A stretch of DNA of 64,000 nucleotides from contig CP006667.1 in assembly GCA_000471925.1 (NCBI GenBank), positions 3,472,001-3,536,000 of the forward strand. The letters are read 5' to 3'. Shown one piece after another: positions 1-8,952 of the stretch. A model generated the notes under the pieces. It made no database searches. It saw only the letters and a program-made list of their open reading frames with translations, and was not told the DNA's origin. This DNA is from Ralstonia pickettii DTP0602 (GTDB lineage: Bacteria > Pseudomonadota > Gammaproteobacteria > Burkholderiales > Burkholderiaceae). The translations under genes were made by a program, and so were the position numbers. Position 1 is the stretch's first letter. Each line of letters begins with the position of its first letter.

Positions 1-521
1 AGGATGCCGCGCCGTCTAGCAGTGACGACCAAGCATCTGTTGGCAGGCGCTCCCCGTGCGCCCAACTGGAAACAGCGTACGCTCTGGGGGAGCGCACCCT
101 GCCACGACAAACTCACAAATTCGGTCTTTGCTGGAGGGACTTTCAAGCACATTTTCTTTATGTGCACCCCTTGACACAGGGCGAAAATCCATGTTGCGAC
201 GCAACACTCCTTTGAGCAAGACCGGATTGTAGGAACGCTGTTATATCTCGTCAAGAATAATAACTACGATTTCTACTACTTATAGTTATTTGTAACAAGA
301 GTCACCATGTCGGCATCGGATCACCCGATTGCCCGCAAACGCAGGCCTGGCCTTGGCTCGTCGCCCGGAAAAGTACGCTGTCAGCGACAAAAAACTTACA
401 ATTTGCGCGGCTTCGCTCTGACGATTTTTTTGCCGCGGCGCCGGTGAATGTGTATCGTCACCGACTTGGACGCCGTCTTGCGGACGCCTTCCCCCGGCCC
501 CGCACCACAACAGAATTCACT
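1..521. other. Intergenic region upstream of ubiD-like gene
   Basis: No convincing gene is seen. A 67-codon minus-strand frame (16-219) has no recognisable domain and is probably chance. A near-perfect palindrome GTTGCGACGCAAC sits at 193-205. AT-rich DNA around 240-300 is the likely promoter zone for the gene that starts at 522. Confidence 0.4.
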
Positions 522-2051
522 ATGCAATACAAAGACTTGCGCGATTTCATCGGCCAGCTCGAAGGCATCGGCGAGCTGCGGCGCATCGCCCGGCCCGTCG
601 CGCCCAACCTGGAAATGACCGAAGTCTGCGACCGCCTGCTGCGTGCCGGCGGCCCCGCGGTCCTGTTCGAGAAACCCTCGGGCGCCGGCACCAATGGAGG
701 TATCTATAGCGTCCCGGTCCTGGCCAATCTGTTCGGCACGACACACAGGGTCGCACTCGGCATGGGCGCCGAATCGATGGGAGACCTGCGCGACATCGGC
801 CGGGTCTTGTCAGCACTGAAGGAACCAGAGCCACCGCGCGGTTTGCGCGAGGCTGGCAAGCTCTTCACGCTCGCCAAATCTGTGTGGGATATGGCACCAA
901 AGCGCGTCAACAGCCCGGCTTGCCAGGAGGTGGTGTGGGAAGGCAACGATGTCGACCTGGCGCGCCTGCCGATCCAGACCTGCTGGCCCGGCGATGCGGC
1001 GCCGCTGATCACCTGGGGCCTGGTGGTGACCAAGGGCCCGCACAAGAAGCGCCAGAACCTGGGCATCTACCGCCAGCAGGTGATCGGCCGCAACCAGGTC
1101 ATCATGCGCTGGCTGGCGCACCGCGGCGGCGCGCTCGACTTCCGCGAGCATGCGCTGGCCAACCCCGGCAAGGCCTTCCCGATCGCGGTGGCGCTGGGCG
1201 CCGACCCGGCCACCATCCTGGGCGCGGTGACGCCGGTGCCGGATACGCTGTCCGAATACCAGTTCGCCGGCCTGCTGCGCGGCAGCCGCACCGCGCTGGC
1301 CGGCTGCCTCACGCCGACGCTGTCCGAACTGAGCGTGCCCGCGTCGGCCGAGATCGTGCTCGAAGGCCATATCCAGCCCGACCCGAACCACCCCTCCGGC
1401 TACCAGCATGCGCTGGAAGGCCCGTTCGGCGACCACACCGGCTACTACAACGAGCAGGACTGGTTCCCGGTGTTCACCATCGACCGCATCACCATGCGGC
1501 GCGACCCGATCTACCACTCCACCTACACCGGCAAGCCGCCCGACGAACCGGCGGTGCTGGGCGTGGCGCTGAACGAGGTGTTCGTGCCGCTGCTGCAGAA
1601 GCAGTTCCCGGAGATCACCGACTTCTACCTGCCGCCCGAAGGCTGCAGCTACCGCATGGCGCTGGTGCGCATGAAGAAGCAGTACGCCGGCCATGCCAAG
1701 CGCGTGATGTTCGGCGTGTGGAGCTTCCTGCGGCAGTTCATGTATACGAAGTTCATCGTGGTGGTTGATGACGATATCGACGTGCGCGACTGGAAGGAAG
1801 TGATCTGGGCCATCACTACCCGCGTCGATCCGAGCCGCGACACGGTGCTGGTGGACAACACGCCCATCGACTACCTCGACTTCGCCTCCCCGGTATCCGG
1901 GTTGGGCTCCAAGATGGGGATCGACGCCACCGACAAGTGGCCCGGCGAGACCACGCGGGAATGGGGCACGCCTATCACGATGGATGCCGCGGTCAAGGCG
2001 AAGGTCGACTCCATGTGGGAAAGCCTGTTCGAGCGTCCGGCCGGCAACTGA
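522..2051 (+). CDS. ubiD: UbiD family decarboxylase
   Basis: A 509-residue UbiD family decarboxylase. Members use prenylated FMN to decarboxylate aromatic or alpha,beta-unsaturated acids; the classical role is removal of the carboxylate from 4-hydroxy-3-polyprenylbenzoate in ubiquinone synthesis. The N-terminus [20 protein letters not shown], the central [11 protein letters not shown] stretch and the [12 protein letters not shown] segment (conserved Glu region) are typical, and the length matches proteobacterial UbiD. The frame stays open upstream to 444, but the ATG at 522 starts where the family starts. The next gene is co-oriented 110 bp downstream with its own ribosome site. The ubiquinone role is inferred from family and length; a catabolic relative is possible. 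Confidence 0.9.
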   Translation: MQYKDLRDFIGQLEGIGELRRIARPVAPNLEMTEVCDRLLRAGGPAVLFEKPSGAGTNGGIYSVPVLANLFGTTHRVALGMGAESMGDLRDIGRVLSALKEPEPPRGLREAGKLFTLAKSVWDMAPKRVNSPACQEVVWEGNDVDLARLPIQTCWPGDAAPLITWGLVVTKGPHKKRQNLGIYRQQVIGRNQVIMRWLAHRGGALDFREHALANPGKAFPIAVALGADPATILGAVTPVPDTLSEYQFAGLLRGSRTALAGCLTPTLSELSVPASAEIVLEGHIQPDPNHPSGYQHALEGPFGDHTGYYNEQDWFPVFTIDRITMRRDPIYHSTYTGKPPDEPAVLGVALNEVFVPLLQKQFPEITDFYLPPEGCSYRMALVRMKKQYAGHAKRVMFGVWSFLRQFMYTKFIVVVDDDIDVRDWKEVIWAITTRVDPSRDTVLVDNTPIDYLDFASPVSGLGSKMGIDATDKWPGETTREWGTPITMDAAVKAKVDSMWESLFERPAGN

Positions 2052-2161
2052 GCGTGAGCGCCGTTATCATGTCGGGCTGATGCCGAGTGCCGCTAGAGTC
2101 GCCCGACATATCCATCGCCACCATCCGATGCCCGCGACAGACGGCCAAGGAGGAGACAGAC

Positions 2162-4186
2162 ATGAGCACCCCCGCCCCTCTCACCGAAGGGAACCTGATG
2201 TGGACGCCTTCCGAGGCGTTCCGCGACAGCAGCCAGATCGCCGCCTTCATGCGCTGGCTGCGGGCCGAGCGCGGCCTGGCCTTTGACGACTACGACAGCC
2301 TGTGGCAGTGGTCCGTCACCGAGCTGGAAGCCTTCTGGGACGCCGTGCGCGCCTATTTCGACGTGCATTTCGACACGCCCGCGGCGCGTGTGCTGGATCG
2401 CCGCACCATGCCGGGCGCGCGCTGGTTCGAGGGCGCGACGCTGAACTACGCGCAGCAGGTGTTCCGCCACGCCGGCCGCGGCGACGCGCGCCAGCGCGCC
2501 GCAATCCGCTACGCCGGCGAGGCGCAACCGCTGGCCGAAGTGAGCTGGGCCACGCTCGAAGCCCAGGTCGCGTCGCTGGCCCATGCGCTGCGCCAGATGG
2601 GCGTGCAGCGCGGTGACCGCGTGGCCGGCTACCTGCCCAACATCCCCGCCACCATCATCGCCTTCCTCGCCACGGCCAGCCTGGGCGCGGTGTGGTCCGG
2701 CTGCGCGCCCGACATGGGCCAGGTGGCGGTGACCGACCGCTTCCGCCAGATCGAACCCAGGGTGCTGATCGCCGTCGATGGCTACCACTACGGCGGCAAG
2801 GCCTATGACCGCGCCCCGGTGGTGGCCGAACTGGTCGCGGCCCTGCCCTCGCTGACCGACCTGGTGCTCGTGCCGCAGATCGGCAGCACCGCACCGTCAC
2901 CCGCCGGCGTGCGCACGCATGCCTGGCCGGACGTGCTGGCGCACGACGTGCCGCTGGCGATCGAGCCGGTGCCGTTCGACCATCCCTTGTGGATCGTCTA
3001 TTCGTCCGGCACCACCGGCATGCCCAAGCCCATCGTGCACGGCCATGGCGGCATCGTCATCGAGCAGCTCAAGCTGATGGCCTTCCACAACAACCTCGGC
3101 CCGGACGACGTCTTCCACTGGTACAGCAGCAGCGGCTGGATCATGTGGAACGCGCAGGTGGCCGGGCTGCTGCTGGGCACCACCATCGCGCTGTATGACG
3201 GCAACCCGGCTTTCCCGGATGCGGGCGTGCTGTGGCGCTTCGTCGACGATGCCGGCGTGACCATGTTCGGCGCCGGCGCGGCGTTCTTCACCAATTGCAT
3301 GAAGGCGGGCATCGAGCCGGCGCGCATTGCCGACCTGTCGCGCCTGCGCGGGCTGGGCTCGACCGGCTCGCCGCTGCCGGCGGAGGCCTACGACTGGATC
3401 TACCGCCATGTGCGCGAAGACATCTGGCTGGTGCCGATGTCGGGCGGCACCGACTTCGCCGGATCGTTCGTCGCCGGCTGCCCGCTGCTGCCGGTCTACT
3501 CCGGCGAGATGCAGTGCCGCTGCCTGGGCGCCAAGGTGCAGGCCTTCGACGACAACGGCCAGCCGCTGATCGACGCGGTCGGCGAGCTGGTGTGCACCGA
3601 GCCGATGCCGTCGATGCCGCTGTTCCTGTGGGGCGATGCCGATGGCAAGCGCTATCGCGACAGCTATTTCGATACCTACCCCGGCGCCTGGCGGCACGGC
3701 GACTGGATCAAGATCACAAAGCGAGGCGGCGCGGTCATTTATGGACGCTCGGACGCGACCATCAACCGGCACGGCATCCGCATGGGCACCAGCGAGTTGT
3801 ACCGCGTGGTGGAAGACCTGCCGGAAGTGCTCGACAGCATGGTGGTCGACCTTGAGTACCTGGGCCGCGAATCCTATATGCCGCTGTTCGTCGTGCTGCG
3901 TGAAGGGCTGGTGCTGGACGATGCCCTGCGTGACACGCTGCGCGCGCGCATCCGCGACGCACTGTCGTCGCGCCATGTGCCCAACGAAATCGTGCAGGTG
4001 CCAGGCGTGCCGCGCACGCTGTCGGGCAAGAAGATGGAAGTGCCGATCAAGAAGCTGCTGCTGGGCCATGCGCCGCAGGGCATCGCCAACCGCGATGCAA
4101 TGGCCAACCCGGCTACGCTGGACTGGTACTTCGACTACGCCGCGCGTTTCCTGAAGTCGCGGCAAGCCGAATCCACCACTGTGTAG
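2162..4186 (+). CDS. Acetoacetate--CoA ligase (acetoacetyl-CoA synthetase)
   Basis: A 674-residue acyl-adenylate-forming enzyme. Length and sequence fit acetoacetyl-CoA synthetase, which uses ATP and CoA to activate acetoacetate. The AMP-binding P-loop YSSGTTGMPKPIVHGHGG, the adenine-site region YSGEMQCRCLGAK, the hinge segment GRSDATINRHGIRMGTSELY and the C-terminal LSGKKMEVPIKKL with the catalytic lysine (about residue 623) are all present. The ATG at 2162 was chosen because AAGGAGGAGACA lies just upstream; the frame opens earlier, at 2087. The gene converges on the GST gene with a 15-bp gap. A PHA depolymerase lies less than 1 kb beyond, which fits ketone-body recovery from polyhydroxybutyrate. 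It could accept other 3-oxo acids. Confidence 0.92.
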   Translation: MSTPAPLTEGNLMWTPSEAFRDSSQIAAFMRWLRAERGLAFDDYDSLWQWSVTELEAFWDAVRAYFDVHFDTPAARVLDRRTMPGARWFEGATLNYAQQVFRHAGRGDARQRAAIRYAGEAQPLAEVSWATLEAQVASLAHALRQMGVQRGDRVAGYLPNIPATIIAFLATASLGAVWSGCAPDMGQVAVTDRFRQIEPRVLIAVDGYHYGGKAYDRAPVVAELVAALPSLTDLVLVPQIGSTAPSPAGVRTHAWPDVLAHDVPLAIEPVPFDHPLWIVYSSGTTGMPKPIVHGHGGIVIEQLKLMAFHNNLGPDDVFHWYSSSGWIMWNAQVAGLLLGTTIALYDGNPAFPDAGVLWRFVDDAGVTMFGAGAAFFTNCMKAGIEPARIADLSRLRGLGSTGSPLPAEAYDWIYRHVREDIWLVPMSGGTDFAGSFVAGCPLLPVYSGEMQCRCLGAKVQAFDDNGQPLIDAVGELVCTEPMPSMPLFLWGDADGKRYRDSYFDTYPGAWRHGDWIKITKRGGAVIYGRSDATINRHGIRMGTSELYRVVEDLPEVLDSMVVDLEYLGRESYMPLFVVLREGLVLDDALRDTLRARIRDALSSRHVPNEIVQVPGVPRTLSGKKMEVPIKKLLLGHAPQGIANRDAMANPATLDWYFDYAARFLKSRQAESTTV

Positions 4187-4201
4187 CGTTAGCGGCGGCC
4201 G

Positions 4202-4858
4202 CTAGAACTCCACATCCAGTTCGCTGATTTCGTCGGGTTCCTCGCGCGCCGCCGCGATCCATTCCTGCAGCTCCGGCATCGACAGGATCTGCTTGCAATA
4301 GGCGACCGGCTCCGGATCGAGCATCACGCCGTAGGTGACAAAGCGCGTCACCACCGGCGCGTACATGGCATCGGCCATGGTGCGCGTGCCGAACAGGTAC
4401 GGCCCGCCGTAGCGGGTCAGGCATTCGGTCCAGATCGCCGTGATGCGGTCAATGTCCGCCTGCGCACGCGACCACACCTTCATCCCCGGGAAATGCCCTT
4501 TCAGGTTCATCGGCAGCGCCGAGCGCATCGCGGCAAACCCTGAGTGCATCTCGCCACAAATGGCGCGGCAGTGAGCGCGCGCGGCGCGGTCTTCCGGCAG
4601 CAGGCCGGCCTTGGGGCGGATCTCGTTCAGGTATTCGGCGATCGCCAGCGTGTCCCACACCGTCACGCCCTGGTGGCGCAGGCAGGGAACGAGGATCGAC
4701 GGGGACAGCAGCAGGATCTCGGCACGCGCCGCGGCGTCGTCGGGCGGCACCAGCACTTCCTCGAATTCCAGGCCGGCAAAGCGCGCCAGCAACCAGCCGC
4801 GCAGCGACCACGAAGAATAGGTCTTGCTGCTGATTGTGAGTATGGTCTTGCTCATCAC
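4202..4858 (-). CDS. Glutathione S-transferase family protein
   Basis: A 218-residue cytosolic GST. The N-terminal thioredoxin-fold domain carries the serine-rich KTYSSWSLRGWL segment where the glutathione thiolate is stabilised, followed by the SPSILVPCL loop with the cis-proline position and WDTLAIAEYL before the all-helical C-terminal domain. Two ATGs are adjacent (4858 and 4855) and either could start. The gene ends 15 bp from the convergent ligase gene. It is divergent from the PHA depolymerase across a 290-bp promoter region. The substrate cannot be predicted. Confidence 0.85.
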   Translation of the reverse strand: MMSKTILTISSKTYSSWSLRGWLLARFAGLEFEEVLVPPDDAAARAEILLLSPSILVPCLRHQGVTVWDTLAIAEYLNEIRPKAGLLPEDRAARAHCRAICGEMHSGFAAMRSALPMNLKGHFPGMKVWSRAQADIDRITAIWTECLTRYGGPYLFGTRTMADAMYAPVVTRFVTYGVMLDPEPVAYCKQILSMPELQEWIAAAREEPDEISELDVEF

Positions 4859-5027
4859 GCCTCCTTAGCCGCGCCTCGGAGCCCGTCGGCGCGTTCGCGA
4901 TATCGGTGTCGCATCCTGAGGCCAGCGCGCCGCGCACCCATGCGGTGCGCTCATGCGGCACCAGTCTGGCGCCGGCGGCCCGGTTCGTGCAACGATGCGG
5001 CGCCATGCCGCTGCCGCAGGCGCATCT

Positions 5028-5042
5028 TGCACAACTTGTGCA
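5028..5042. promoter_or_regulatory. Perfect palindrome in the GST/phaZ divergent promoter region
   Basis: TGCACAA-C-TTGTGCA has 7-bp arms around one base. It lies 107 bp before the phaZ ATG and upstream of an AT-rich TATATAT stretch near 5105 that could hold a -10 element. This is the form of a dimeric repressor operator. The regulator is unknown. Confidence 0.45.
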
Positions 5043-5148
5043 CGCTCGTGCCCGCCTTTCGCGTGGCACCGCGCAAAGCGCGTGCCAAGCGCGTGCCGAT
5101 GGCATATATATTGCGGAATGCGGAAACCAGAATGACGGGGGCCGAGCC

Positions 5149-6363
5149 ATGCTGTACCAGGCGTACCAGACCTACGCGGACATGATACTGCCGGCGTGCA
5201 CGGTGGCGGAGCTTGCTGCCGCGACGCTGGCGGCGAGCCCCAGGCCAGGCGGTTTCGACGCCGCGCACCGCCTGCGCGCCGTCTGCGAACTCATCGCGCT
5301 GGCGCGGCTCACGCACCACCGGCCGGCCTTCGGCATCGACAGCACAACCGTTGGCGGACGGCCGGTGCAGGTCACCGAGGAGGTTGTCGCGCGCACGCCG
5401 TTCTGCTCGCTGCTGCACTTCCGCCGCCACGGCATCGTTGGCCAGCCGCGCGTGCTGCTGGTGGCGCCAATGTCCGGCCACTTCGCCACGCTGCTGCGCG
5501 GCACGGTCCAGACCATGCTGGCCGACCACGACGTCTATATCACCGACTGGCACAACCCCCGCGACATTCCCTTGCTGGCCGGGCGCTTCGGCTTCGATGA
5601 ATTCGTGCAACACTTGATCGGCTTCCTGCAAGCGTTGGGCGGCGGCACACACGTGGTGGCTATTTGCCAACCTACCGTGGCGGCGCTGGCGGCGGCGGCC
5701 ATCATGGCCGAGGACGGCGACCCCGCCCAGCCGCCCAGCCTGACGCTGATGGCCGGCCCCATCGACGCGCGCGTCAACCCGACCAAGGTCAACGAGCTGG
5801 CCACCAGCCGGTCCCTCGACTGGTTCGAGCGCACGCTGATCGGCATGGTGCCGCTGCGCTTTGCCGGCGCCGCGCGGCGCGTCTACCCGGGCCACGTGCA
5901 GCTGCTGGCCTTCATGAGCATGAACCTGGAGCGGCACGAACAGGCGCTGCGCGAGCTCTACGCGCTGCGCGAGCGCGGCGAGCACGACAAGGCCGACGCC
6001 ATCCGCGACTTCTACATCGAGTACTTCGCCACCATGGACCTGACGGCGGAGTTCTACCTGGAAACCGTCAGCCTGATCTTCCAGCGCTTCCTGCTGGCGC
6101 AGGGCCTGCTCGACGTGGGCGGGCGCCGTGTCTGCACGCGCGCCATCCACCGCACCGCGCTGCTCACCGTCGAGGGCGAGCGCGACGACATCTGCGCGAT
6201 CGGCCAGACCGTGGCCGCGCAGGAGCTGTGCACCAGCCTGCCTCCCTACCTGCGCATGCATCACGTGCAGACCGGCGTCGGGCACTATGGGGTATTCAAC
6301 GGCAGGCGGTGGGAGACACAGGTGTACCCGCTGGTGCGCGACACCATCTACACCACCAGCTGA
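5149..6363 (+). CDS. phaZ: Intracellular polyhydroxyalkanoate depolymerase
   Basis: A 404-residue PhaZ of the Ralstonia eutropha intracellular type, acting on native PHB granules. The alpha/beta-hydrolase core has HVVAICQPTVAALAAAA, where Cys173 stands at the nucleophile position normally held by serine; this cysteine is the family hallmark. The start at 5149 (MLYQAYQTYADMILPA) matches homologues; the frame opens further upstream at 4906 without family similarity. The C-terminal HHVQTGVGHYGVFNGRRW holds the expected catalytic histidine. A divergent GST gene and a palindromic site lie upstream. With the acetoacetate ligase nearby, the products would feed acetoacetyl-CoA. Several paralogues usually exist per genome, so which isoenzyme this is cannot be said. 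Confidence 0.92.
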   Translation: MLYQAYQTYADMILPACTVAELAAATLAASPRPGGFDAAHRLRAVCELIALARLTHHRPAFGIDSTTVGGRPVQVTEEVVARTPFCSLLHFRRHGIVGQPRVLLVAPMSGHFATLLRGTVQTMLADHDVYITDWHNPRDIPLLAGRFGFDEFVQHLIGFLQALGGGTHVVAICQPTVAALAAAAIMAEDGDPAQPPSLTLMAGPIDARVNPTKVNELATSRSLDWFERTLIGMVPLRFAGAARRVYPGHVQLLAFMSMNLERHEQALRELYALRERGEHDKADAIRDFYIEYFATMDLTAEFYLETVSLIFQRFLLAQGLLDVGGRRVCTRAIHRTALLTVEGERDDICAIGQTVAAQELCTSLPPYLRMHHVQTGVGHYGVFNGRRWETQVYPLVRDTIYTTS

Positions 6364-6421
6364 GACCGCTGCCGCCAGCGCGCTGGCATATCATGGCGGC
6401 TGCGCCGCTTCAACGATCATC

Positions 6422-7321
6422 ATGCCATTGCTTCCGACACAAGACTTCCAGGGCCAGCCGCTGGTCCGGGTCGGCGACGCCGACAACTTCCTGCTGCTGG
6501 CCCCGCAGCACGGTGGGCGCCTGGTGCGCTGGGTCCATCGCGGCCAGGACATACTCTACTGGCCCGATAACGCCGACTGGAGCCGGCCGGCCAAGGTGCG
6601 CGGGGGCAACCCGCTGCTGTTCCCGTTCATCGGCCGGCATTTCGTTGCTGGCAATGCGGGGCAATGGCGGGACGAGAGCGGTGTCGTGCATACGCTGGCG
6701 CAGCATGGCTTTGCACGCGACCTGCCCTTCGACATCACCGCCATCGATGCGCAGGCGATCACCATGACGCTGCGCGACAGCGAGGCAACGCGGGCCGGCT
6801 ACCCGTACGCGTTTGCCTTCGACGCGGTCTACGCCCTGCTGCCTGACGGGCTGGAAGTGACGCTGCGCACCACCAATACCGGCGAGCGGCGCCTTCCCTG
6901 CTACCCGGGCCATCATTTCTACTTCGCACTGCCGCATACGCAGCGTGCATCCGCCTCGCTGGCACTGCCACGCGCTGACCGCCTGCGCCAGCTACCCGAT
7001 GGCAGGCCCGGTCCCGCCGAAGCCGGCGAGTCGACTTACCGGCTCGACGATCCGCGCCTGCAGGACACCTTCCACGTCTTCCGGGATGGCGCGGCCGCAA
7101 CGCTGGCGATGCCGGAACGCACCATCACATTCGAACTGGAATTCCCCGGCAGCGCGCCGTGGCATGCCGTGACGACGTGGTCGGAGAGCGAGGCCTCGGA
7201 CTTCTACTGTGTGGAACCATGGGTAGGACTGCCCGATGCCATCCACCACGGCCAGGGGCTGCGGTGGATCGAACCGGGGCAAGCGCAAAGCGCGGTGTGC
7301 CGGCTGCTGGTGACGGGCTAA
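6422..7321 (+). CDS. Aldose 1-epimerase family protein
   Basis: A 299-residue galactose mutarotase-like protein of the aldose 1-epimerase superfamily, which interconverts anomers of sugars or hexose phosphates. It has the beta-sandwich pattern with NPLLFPFIGRH, the histidine motif YPGHHFYFALP and a C-terminal FYCVEPWVGLPDAIHHGQG. The ATG at 6422 follows the phaZ stop by 58 bp. The frame runs open upstream, inside phaZ, only as a shadow. The exact sugar is unknown. The gene may be cotranscribed with phaZ. A strong hairpin follows at 7365. Confidence 0.82.
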   Translation: MPLLPTQDFQGQPLVRVGDADNFLLLAPQHGGRLVRWVHRGQDILYWPDNADWSRPAKVRGGNPLLFPFIGRHFVAGNAGQWRDESGVVHTLAQHGFARDLPFDITAIDAQAITMTLRDSEATRAGYPYAFAFDAVYALLPDGLEVTLRTTNTGERRLPCYPGHHFYFALPHTQRASASLALPRADRLRQLPDGRPGPAEAGESTYRLDDPRLQDTFHVFRDGAAATLAMPERTITFELEFPGSAPWHAVTTWSESEASDFYCVEPWVGLPDAIHHGQGLRWIEPGQAQSAVCRLLVTG

Positions 7322-7364
7322 CCAACCCGGCGCTGCTGGCGCTATAGGTAACTCATCAAGATCT

Positions 7365-7396
7365 ACCGTCATTCCCGTGCAGGCGGGAATGACGGT
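7365..7396. terminator. 13-bp perfect hairpin, terminator or dispersed repeat
   Basis: ACCGTCATTCCCG and its exact reverse complement flank a 6-base loop, between the convergent epimerase and hypothetical genes. There is no T-run, so it may be a REP-like dispersed hairpin of the kind common in Burkholderiales rather than a classical intrinsic terminator. Confidence 0.6.
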
Positions 7397-7408
7397 GGTG
7401 CGAGAGTT

Positions 7409-7843
7409 TCAGTGCTCGAAATCCAGCCCGCCGATCAGGATCGCCGGGTCCACCTGCGACAGCGAGCCGAAGTCGATGCCGCGCGGCTCCTGCCACGCGC
7501 GCAGCTTGCCCGACAGCGCCGCAAGATAGCCAGCAAAGCGCGCCTCGCCGCCGGCCGCGAACAGACGCTGCACTTCCAGCCCGTCCCATGCCAGCGTGAT
7601 ATCGAGCGCAAACGGATGGCGCCGCAATTCGGCCGGCCCTTCGCCGGTCAGGCGCAGGCGCGCGGGCCGGTTGGGGCCATCGGCCGGCAAGGTGTGGAGT
7701 TGCACGCGCCGTTGCAGCTTGCCGATGGTCTCGGCGATGCGCGGCAGGCATTCCGCTTCAAAGCGGGCGAAAAGATCCGTGGTCAAGGTGGGGGCGTCCT
7801 GACGTTGCGAGTTGGGCGATGGCGGCACGCTGCCGTGCGCCAT
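7409..7843 (-). CDS. Conserved hypothetical protein
   Basis: A 144-residue soluble protein beginning MAHGSVPPSPNS, with a longer alternative start at 7879. The body (FARFEAECLPRIAETIGKLQ, then beta-rich RPARLRLTGEG and HPFALDITLAWDG) shows no signal peptide or membrane segment and no family I recognise. A TATAGTT sequence just upstream of the 7843 ATG would act as a -10 only if the ATG lay further downstream, so the start is uncertain. Codon use is host-like. It converges on the epimerase gene. Confidence 0.6.
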   Translation of the reverse strand: MAHGSVPPSPNSQRQDAPTLTTDLFARFEAECLPRIAETIGKLQRRVQLHTLPADGPNRPARLRLTGEGPAELRRHPFALDITLAWDGLEVQRLFAAGGEARFAGYLAALSGKLRAWQEPRGIDFGSLSQVDPAILIGGLDFEH

Positions 7844-7954
7844 GTTGCCGGCAACTATACGCCGGGCCGCAGTGGCCAACGAGCCTTGGACAGGATTGGC
7901 GCCCGTTCGTACGCAAGCAGGGGCAGCACGGGCGTGGGCCGCGGCCCTCGATCT

Positions 7955-8257
7955 TCACCCGGGGTCAGACGTCGGATTTCCGCTCACAGCTTGCTGTGCT
8001 TCGAAGCTACCGATATCGTCGCGAGCCTTGGGAAGGCCATGGTCAAGCGCGGCTTCAACCGTTGGGAAGAGCTCCGTCCCTACGTTGAATTCATAGGAGG
8101 TCACCGTCTGGAAGCCCGGACGCACTGGGGCTCCGTCGCTGCGTGCCAGGGTGTACCGCACGGAATATCCCGTGACTTTACCCGCCTCGCTACCCTCGCA
8201 TTTTGGTTCTGCCCGAATCGAAACCAGATACTGGCCAACGACTACATCTCTTTGCAT
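7955..8257 (-). CDS. Small hypothetical protein, paralogue of the gene at 51682-51987
   Basis: A 100-residue protein starting MQRDVVVGQYLVSIRAEP. GGAGGTA lies upstream of the ATG at 8257. It aligns over almost its whole length with the 101-residue protein at 51682-51987; shared blocks are VGYSVRYT-like, DGAPVRP, SYE(F/L)N(V/L)GT, LFP(T/S)VEAALD and KARDDI. Both copies sit beside a transglutaminase gene, one broken and one intact, which suggests a duplicated pair. No function is recognised. The fold is probably a small alpha/beta domain. Confidence 0.65.
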   Translation of the reverse strand: MQRDVVVGQYLVSIRAEPKCEGSEAGKVTGYSVRYTLARSDGAPVRPGFQTVTSYEFNVGTELFPTVEAALDHGLPKARDDIGSFEAQQAVSGNPTSDPG

Positions 8258-8502
8258 GGCTACCTCCGTTCCATAGAGTCGTTGCACCGCGGAACCAGTA
8301 TGGCAGCGAGCCCTATGCCGCCCTTCGCAGTATAGGCGTCGGCCAATACGGCGATGATTCATACGTGAACAGTCTGCTGAGGCGGTCGCTCGGTCGGGCA
8401 CGAGTTTTTCCCGTCAGTTTTGGTAGTTGCAAGGAATATCACGACGGTCGTCAATAGAAAAGAAACCAGTGGAATGGGGAACGTGCAAATCATCTCGGGT
8501 GA

Positions 8503-8936
8503 ACCATAGTCCAGGCTGCTGGACATGCGCGCAGGGATGCTCAGTGCGCGGCACAGGGCGATCATCAGGTGGGCGAAATCCCTGCAGACGCCGGTGCGCT
8601 TCACGATGGCATCGGCCGCGGAGGTGCGTTCGTTGGTGGAGCGCGCCAGGAAGCGCACATGGTTGCGCACCCACTCGCGAACGGCGTAGACGCGCGCGTA
8701 GCCCTGCATGCCGCCGAACTCGCGGTTGGCGAACTCCATCAGGCGGTCGGATTCGCAATTCCGGCTCGGCGCCAAGTAAGGCAGGACCCGAACGGAAGTT
8801 CGGTGACGGGCACCACTGCCAGCTTGTGGCCCTCTTCCCGGTGTTGATCGATGTCGACGATCGCCTCATAGCGGATGGCAAGACGGCCCTTGGGCGCGCG
8901 CAGCCTGAGTAGCCGGTTGGCCAGCACGGGATCGGT
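8503..8936 (-). pseudogene. Transglutaminase-like gene remnant
   Basis: The region matches residues about 52-197 of the intact transglutaminase at 52215-53075. The 5' quarter is missing (homology begins at TDPVLANRLL). A frameshift lies near 8765, where LPF should continue into the EVLPYLAPSR block. One codon is lost in GGMQ-GYARVY, and the 3' end is replaced after SSLDYG, removing the His and Asp of the triad. The catalytic-Cys motif RTGVCRDFAHL survives. The MFS gene stop lies 17 bp from the broken 5' edge, so the truncation coincides with an accessory-DNA boundary. Confidence 0.8.
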
Positions 8937-8952
8937 CCGGTTGCATGCGGCC

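Noticed and set aside
810..1694. A 294-codon minus-strand open frame, and a 294-codon plus frame at 884-1768, inside ubiD
   Set aside because: Both are out-of-frame shadows of a clear UbiD gene; residues are rich in Arg/Ala/Pro/His as expected in GC-rich antisense frames and match no family.
2897..4165. A 422-codon minus-strand open frame opposite the acetoacetate ligase
   Set aside because: Fully antisense to a gene with all adenylate-forming motifs; composition typical of a shadow.
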